A stretch of DNA of 24,439 nt from Flammeovirgaceae bacterium UBA2371. GTDB lineage: Bacteria > Bacteroidota > Bacteroidia > Cytophagales > Cyclobacteriaceae. Below, one piece after another: positions 22,704-24,439 of the stretch. The number at the start of each line of letters is the position of its first letter. Position 1 is the stretch's first letter. A program made the translations under genes and the position numbers. A model generated the notes under the pieces. It was not told where the DNA came from and did not search any database. It worked only from the letters and a program-made list of their open reading frames with translations. Where the stretch lies: the NCBI GenBank assembly GCA_002345965.1, contig DDTF01000032.1, positions 1 to 24,439 of the forward strand. Reading direction: 5' to 3'.

Positions 22704-23697
22704 CAACCAAGCGAAACAATTTGTATGGATTATGTCGGATACGCCTGAGTAACTTGCCTGCTAATTCGAATAACATTAAAATCTTTTCTTTACGGGTGAA
22801 TGAAAACTGCCAGGCATGTCCGAGGTAAATTCCAAAACCCTTCCAATCGAAAAAACTTACACAGGCTACTGCAGTCCCTACAAACAGAGAGCGCTTTTCG
22901 CTTGCTTTAGGAGGTGTAAGTAGGCCCACCTTCACCCATGTCTCCAAGTCAATCTTTTCGCCACGTTCAATGGCATCATTACCAAATTGTTGGCGTTGTC
23001 GTGCCAAAACGCGCGGAACCTGGTTAATAAGTGCCGTTTCGGGTTTAAAGATTAAGGAACCTGGTTCTAACCTTTTGCCAAACAGTGGCGTGGTAATGGT
23101 GACGCAGGGGCCAAATCGTTCCATTAACCGCAACCACAAGTCCACATCCATACCCGATCTTTGAAAGGTGCGATAACCACCCACATTAAGTATTTTTTCC
23201 TTTTCAACCATCACCGATGGATCGGTAAAGATGCGATGATTGTCCATCAAATCATTCCAGGTTTCGAGTATATATCGATCTGTGGGAATATTTCGATCGC
23301 AATACAATCTATTACCCGGGGTAATTCGGTACCGATTGATTCCGCAAAAAGAGGTTTGTGGATGGAGCTCCAACGCCTTGAGTTGCTCTTCAAGGCGGTT
23401 GGGTAAACACACATCATCGGCATCCATGCGGGCGATGTATTTTCCTTTGGCTACGGCAATACCAGCATTCATGGCGGTAGGATAGCCCCCGTTCGTTTGA
23501 AGCGTTAGTAGCTTTATTCGGCTATCATGAAATGCCTTGATAACACTAACTGAATCATCGGTTGAGGCATCATCAACAACTATCAATTCCCAGGACGAGA
23601 TCGTTTGATTAAGAATTGACTTGACGGCATAACCAAGTAAATTATTACTGTTGAATGTGGGCAAAACAATCGAAACGTCCAATTTGCTATCCAGCAT
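22690..23697 (-). CDS. GT2 glycosyltransferase
   Basis: A 335-residue family 2 glycosyltransferase. GT-A motifs: VSIVLPTFNSNNLLGYAVKS, LIVVDDASTDDS, NGGYPTAMNAGIAVAKG, the DXD in YIARMDADDVCLPNRL, and SGMDVDLWLRLMERFG as acceptor/catalytic region. The C-terminal third (from about 260) is less conserved, with one weak hydrophobic patch. Start ATG 23697, two bases after the methyltransferase stop. Likely adds one residue to the lipid-linked unit; donor unknown. Confidence 0.92.
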   Translation of the reverse strand: MLDSKLDVSIVLPTFNSNNLLGYAVKSILNQTISSWELIVVDDASTDDSVSVIKAFHDSRIKLLTLQTNGGYPTAMNAGIAVAKGKYIARMDADDVCLPNRLEEQLKALELHPQTSFCGINRYRITPGNRLYCDRNIPTDRYILETWNDLMDNHRIFTDPSVMVEKEKILNVGGYRTFQRSGMDVDLWLRLMERFGPCVTITTPLFGKRLEPGSLIFKPETALINQVPRVLARQRQQFGNDAIERGEKIDLETWVKVGLLTPPKASEKRSLFVGTAVACVSFFDWKGFGIYLGHAWQFSFTRKEKILMLFELAGKLLRRIRHNPYKLFRLVDAGF

Positions 23698-23699
23698 AA

Positions 23700-24377
23700 T
23701 TACTTTACAGCAAGTACACGATATCCTGTAGTTAGGTTGCGGCTTCTAATTCCAGCCCACAGTATAGAATTAAAGAAACAAAATCCAGAATAGTAACAAA
23801 CAAGAGCCAGAATTCTTGCGCGCTCACTACTGTCTGCTATTGATCTCACAAAAAGCACATTTATTGATTCAATATAGTTGTTACGTTCAGCAACTGTCAC
23901 CTCCTTAAATTCTTTTAATAAGAAACGTAAACCATGCTTAGTATACCGATAATAATCATGCTCCACGTCATGAATTGGATAGATAAAAGGGGTTGTTAGC
24001 ACGAGCCTTCCATTTTTTTTTAAAACCCGGTATATCTCCTCGACAGCTTTCCATGGCTCCTGTACATGTTCCAAGACTTCGATTAAAATCACAACATCCC
24101 AACTCTCGCTTTGAAAGGGCATCGCACAAACATCGGCTACTACATCAGGCCCTCGATTGACATCAATATCCATACTAACGATCCTTAGTATCTTGCCTTT
24201 ACTTGCATTAACAATCACATTCGCCACTTCACCACCTGAACCAATATTTAGCACAGACGAACCGTCTGGTAAGGAAGAAATAACTTCAATCAAATCTGAA
24301 TACAAATTTTTACGACTAAAAACCTTAGACCTTTTTGCAAAATTTGAATAAAGTTTTTTTCTTAAATTATACAACAT
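23700..24377 (-). CDS. Class I SAM-dependent methyltransferase
   Basis: A 225-residue methyltransferase of the type-11 group. Motif I is SVLNIGSGGEVANVI (41-55), acidic SAM-ribose contact in VSMDIDVNRGPDVVADV, then WDVVILIEVLEHVQEPW and YRVLKKNGRLVLTTPFIYPIHD. The HDYYRYTKHGLRFLL segment is typical of sugar-locus members. The C-terminus has one hydrophobic stretch (LALVCYYSGFCFFNSILWAG). Start ATG 24377, two bases after the stop of the partial gene at the edge. Confidence 0.9.
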   Translation of the reverse strand: MLYNLRKKLYSNFAKRSKVFSRKNLYSDLIEVISSLPDGSSVLNIGSGGEVANVIVNASKGKILRIVSMDIDVNRGPDVVADVCAMPFQSESWDVVILIEVLEHVQEPWKAVEEIYRVLKKNGRLVLTTPFIYPIHDVEHDYYRYTKHGLRFLLKEFKEVTVAERNNYIESINVLFVRSIADSSERARILALVCYYSGFCFFNSILWAGIRSRNLTTGYRVLAVK

Positions 24378-24379
24378 CT

Positions 24380-24439
24380 TTAAAATGCATACTTAGTTCT
24401 TACTACCCATCTATTTAAATTAATATCCCATTCAATGAT
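24380..24439 (-). CDS. C-terminal end of an upstream operon gene (partial)
   Basis: The minus strand is open in one frame from the window edge to a TAA at 24382-24380, encoding IIEWDINLNRWVVRTKYAF. The other two minus-strand frames stop within the stretch. The stop lies two bases before the next ATG, the same spacing as elsewhere in the operon, which supports a real gene continuing beyond the window. Nineteen residues are too few to name a family. Confidence 0.5.
   Translation of the reverse strand: MIEWDINLNRWVVRTKYAF

Noticed and set aside
1..24439. tRNA or rRNA genes
   Set aside because: No cloverleaf-like segment with a CCA-type end or rRNA-like sequence was noticed by eye on either strand; a tRNA scan would be decisive.

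Overview
The window looks like part of a Bacteroidota chromosome, probably a Cytophagales-type organism. This rests on AT-rich coding sequence, Bacteroidota -7-like boxes (TAnnTTTG), little use of Shine-Dalgarno sites, long intergenic arrays of degenerate short words, and several protein families I know mainly from that phylum. Nothing here fixes the genus.

From about 5.8 kb to the right edge the minus strand carries one tightly packed surface-polysaccharide operon, transcribed right to left. In transcription order it holds: the tail of an unidentified gene, a methyltransferase, a family 2 glycosyltransferase (GT2), an asparagine-synthetase-like protein without a glutaminase domain, a family 4 glycosyltransferase (GT4), an FkbM methyltransferase, a DXD glycosyltransferase, a PAPS-type sulfotransferase, GT4, methyltransferase, a two-domain GT2, a GNAT acetyltransferase, a PIG-L deacetylase, a WbqC-family protein, GT4, an O-antigen polymerase/ligase, GT4, GT2, methyltransferase and a DegT/DnrJ aminotransferase. 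Gaps are a few bases or genes overlap, and starts include ATG, GTG, TTG and apparently CTG. Together they suggest a glycan with amino sugars and O-methyl, sulfate and N-acyl decorations. No flippase, chain-length regulator or export channel is in the window.

The left 5.8 kb is a mosaic. Two initiating phosphoglycosyl transferases (4972-5568 and 1440-2033), the second coupled to a NeuD/PglD-like acetyltransferase (808-1443), continue the polysaccharide locus. With the DegT aminotransferase they resemble the bacillosamine/FucNAc4N type of sugar pathway, although the 4,6-dehydratase is not here. Between the two transferases lies an islet: a plus-strand cassette (249-aa unknown protein plus two tiny hydrophobic proteins, ending at a terminator) facing a 64-aa putative DNA-binding protein. 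The islet is bracketed by two copies of a roughly 140-bp direct repeat.

At the far left a GxxExxY (PD-(D/E)XK-like) gene sits inside an array of about 85-bp units with CACAAAG words on the left and CTTTGTG on the right. A second, gene-less pair of related units lies at 5580-5790. The points most worth following are the nuclease-in-repeats arrangement, the islet, and two GT4 genes whose conserved N-termini lie upstream of any ATG, GTG or TTG.
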